Assembly (NCBI GenBank): GCA_951799405.1
Contig: OX637342.1
Location: 15,857,298 to 15,921,297 of the forward strand
Source: Agapetus fuscipes
Lineage: Eukaryota; Arthropoda; Insecta; Trichoptera; Glossosomatidae
Reading direction: 5' to 3'
DNA: 64,000 bases
The position numbers and the translations under genes are program-made. Each line of letters opens with the position of its first letter. Position 1 is the first letter of the stretch. This document shows positions 62,840 through 64,000 of the stretch, in pieces. The notes below the pieces were generated by a model. It was not told the DNA's origin and searched no databases. It saw only the letters and a list, made by a program, of their open reading frames with translations.

Positions 62840-63819
62840 GTTTGACCATGTACACTTTTCAACTTATTTAGTAACTTAAAATATTATCATTTTGTTGATT
62901 TTAGACACATTAACTTTGTAATCTTTCATCTCAATATGTAGATTCAACCGACAACCTGCTGATTACGAGTCCGTAGTGTAAGCTTCTAGACCACAGACAG
63001 GTCATGTGGCATGTTAGAATTCTGAAGATATGAGTGTTTACTTGAAATGCAACCACCAATCATAAGCTTTTAATACACATATGAGTAAAGTGTTGTGAAA
63101 TTGACAAAATTATTTTTCCTTTCTGAAATGTGTCTACCGATGACGATGATTATCATTTTGGCATAAGTGGGTGATGAGCCTGTCTATTTACACATAAGGG
63201 GTCACTCTTATACTAAGACTATACGGTGCTATTCTTACACATTTTAGTCCGTTGAGCCCACGCTTTGACAAACTAATGATGCCTGGGCTGGAAGGTTCAT
63301 CACCATGGTAATTCTTACCTACCGAATTTTGGTAATATTTGTATGAAGGTTAATCAGCTGTTCACTTGCGGCATCATGGATTGACAGGTCTTCATACAAA
63401 TGTATCATTAGTTTGTCAAAGCGTGGGCTCAACGGACGACTAAAATGTCTAAGAATAGCACTGTTTGAGTTTAAGAAACAGATTTGCTAAAGCTTGGTAA
63501 TTTTATGGAAGGGCCGTCTGAAACACAACTTTATTAATCAATGCAATCAACAAAAATATTCATCCAAAATTCAATCTCTTTTCACAGCTGCTGGAGCAAT
63601 TCTGAATCCCGCAGTCGCCAGCTGTGGTCTCTGAAGCCTCGCGAGCTAGCGTGTCCCACATGGCGCGGAACTGTCTTCTCCATGACCCGGGCGGCCATCA
63701 TTGTTCTGTGCCTCGTCCTCGCAGGCCTCGTCATCTGGCTGGTGGTCATATGGAAGCCAGAGGTCTACGCAAGGTACTCCACGCTGCAGATAAACCCTAA
63801 CCGCGCTGAAGCTTATTAA
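61677..63819 (+). CDS. Leucine-rich repeat single-pass membrane protein
   Basis: Two coding exons (61677-62839 and 63588-63819) give 464 aa. Start at the ATG of AAAATGGAAAAC: it opens directly into a signal peptide (MENFFFVLLIVSLSAVCVCE), while an upstream in-frame GTG is not a plausible start. Cysteines near 29-52 may form an N-terminal cap. About ten leucine-rich repeats follow (LDFSNNKIS, LKQLDLSENSLSDLSPGVF, LQVLSLASNRLKSF, LRHISLAGNHI), then a C-terminal cap (NPWECDCRIAWFL plus CW and CP from exon 2, giving the usual four cysteines). One membrane segment (about 423-443, AIIVLCLVLAGLVIWLVVIW) and a 21-aa cytoplasmic tail ending NRAEAY complete it. The repeat face would lie outside the cell and bind a partner that I cannot name. 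The splice (CAG|GTTTGA, TTCACAG|CTG) restores the cap cysteines, which supports the model. The specific family member is not identified. Confidence 0.85.
62941..63002 (-). repeat. SINE-B head fragment
   Basis: ATTCAACCGACAACCTGCTG and GATTACGAGTCCGTAGTG, then CTAGACCACAGACAGGTC: complement of a degraded tRNA-like head. Confidence 0.6.
63227..63460. mobile_element. Inverted repeat M2 with M1 material inside
   Basis: Outer arms TGCTATTCTTACACATTTTAG and CTAAAATGTCTAAGAATAGCA (about 57 bp each). The inside (GGTAATTCTTACCTACCGAA, AATCAGCTGTTCACTTGCGG) matches element M1 at 11090-11257. Confidence 0.75.
63588..63819 (+). CDS. LRR membrane protein exon 2
   Basis: Acceptor TTTTCACAG|CTG; codes the last two cap cysteines, the membrane segment and the tail; TAA at 63817-63819. 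It is clearly richer in G+C than exon 1. Confidence 0.85.
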
Positions 63820-64000
63820 GTAGAGTCAGGGAAACAAAAAGACTTTGAACCACCGAGGAAAAAATTATGTCATCGGGCCGGATAAGTTCCAAATCTGACC
63901 ACCACCAGAGGCACTGGTATCTAATCCAAACAAAGCTTTTGAATCTGTGAAGTTTGTTCAACTCTTTTGGAATTATAGTTTTGTGTTTTTATGCAAACTA

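Larger units (their letters stand above)
62840..63587. other. Intron of the LRR gene
   Basis: 748 bp, containing a SINE-B head fragment and the hybrid inverted repeat at 63227-63460. Confidence 0.75.

Overview
This window looks like a nuclear genome segment from an insect, most likely a moth or butterfly (Lepidoptera). The reasons are: AT-rich spacer DNA; frequent TAGGTAGGT/ACCTACCTA tracts; GT-AG introns; dense short tRNA-headed SINEs and inverted-repeat MITEs; a BEL/Pao LTR retrotransposon; and host exons much richer in G+C than their introns. The order-level assignment is inference.

Layout. Positions 1-45200 are almost entirely repeats. They hold (i) an intact, young BEL/Pao element (1424-8680) with 585-bp LTRs, one 1730-codon Gag-Pol ORF and a GTATG target duplication; and (ii) a second young LTR element (21080-24138) with 454-bp LTRs and a GTAT target duplication. 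The second element has no recognisable protease, reverse transcriptase or integrase. Its only long ORF starts with a SAP domain and continues into what looks like an intronless copy of a chromatin protein of the DEK family. This looks like capture of a host gene by an LTR retroelement and is the main finding. Around these lie about 31 pieces of one ~250-bp family (my label R250), two tRNA-headed SINE families (SINE-A, SINE-B) that also occur fused as a dimer, rarer tRNA-headed SINEs, LINE 3' ends, several inverted-repeat families, and two foldback loci built from 15-bp units.

Positions 45248-61263 hold one host gene on the + strand. I assign it to Integrator complex subunit 7 (IntS7). I resolve 18 coding exons with consistent splice phases; they sum to 2898 nt, or 965 aa plus stop, close to the ~960 aa usual for the family. 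Its introns are loaded with the same repeats. Just after exon 10 lies an 88-bp minisatellite that copies the exon 3' end together with its 5' splice site.

Positions 61677-63819 hold a second host gene on the + strand: two coding exons for a 464-aa secreted-side leucine-rich-repeat protein with one C-terminal membrane segment. No true tRNA, rRNA or CRISPR array was found.

R250 strand convention: + means the copy reads from the CCTTGACTTATAGG end to the AACTTAGATTAG end. Repeat labels are mine and were not matched to any database.
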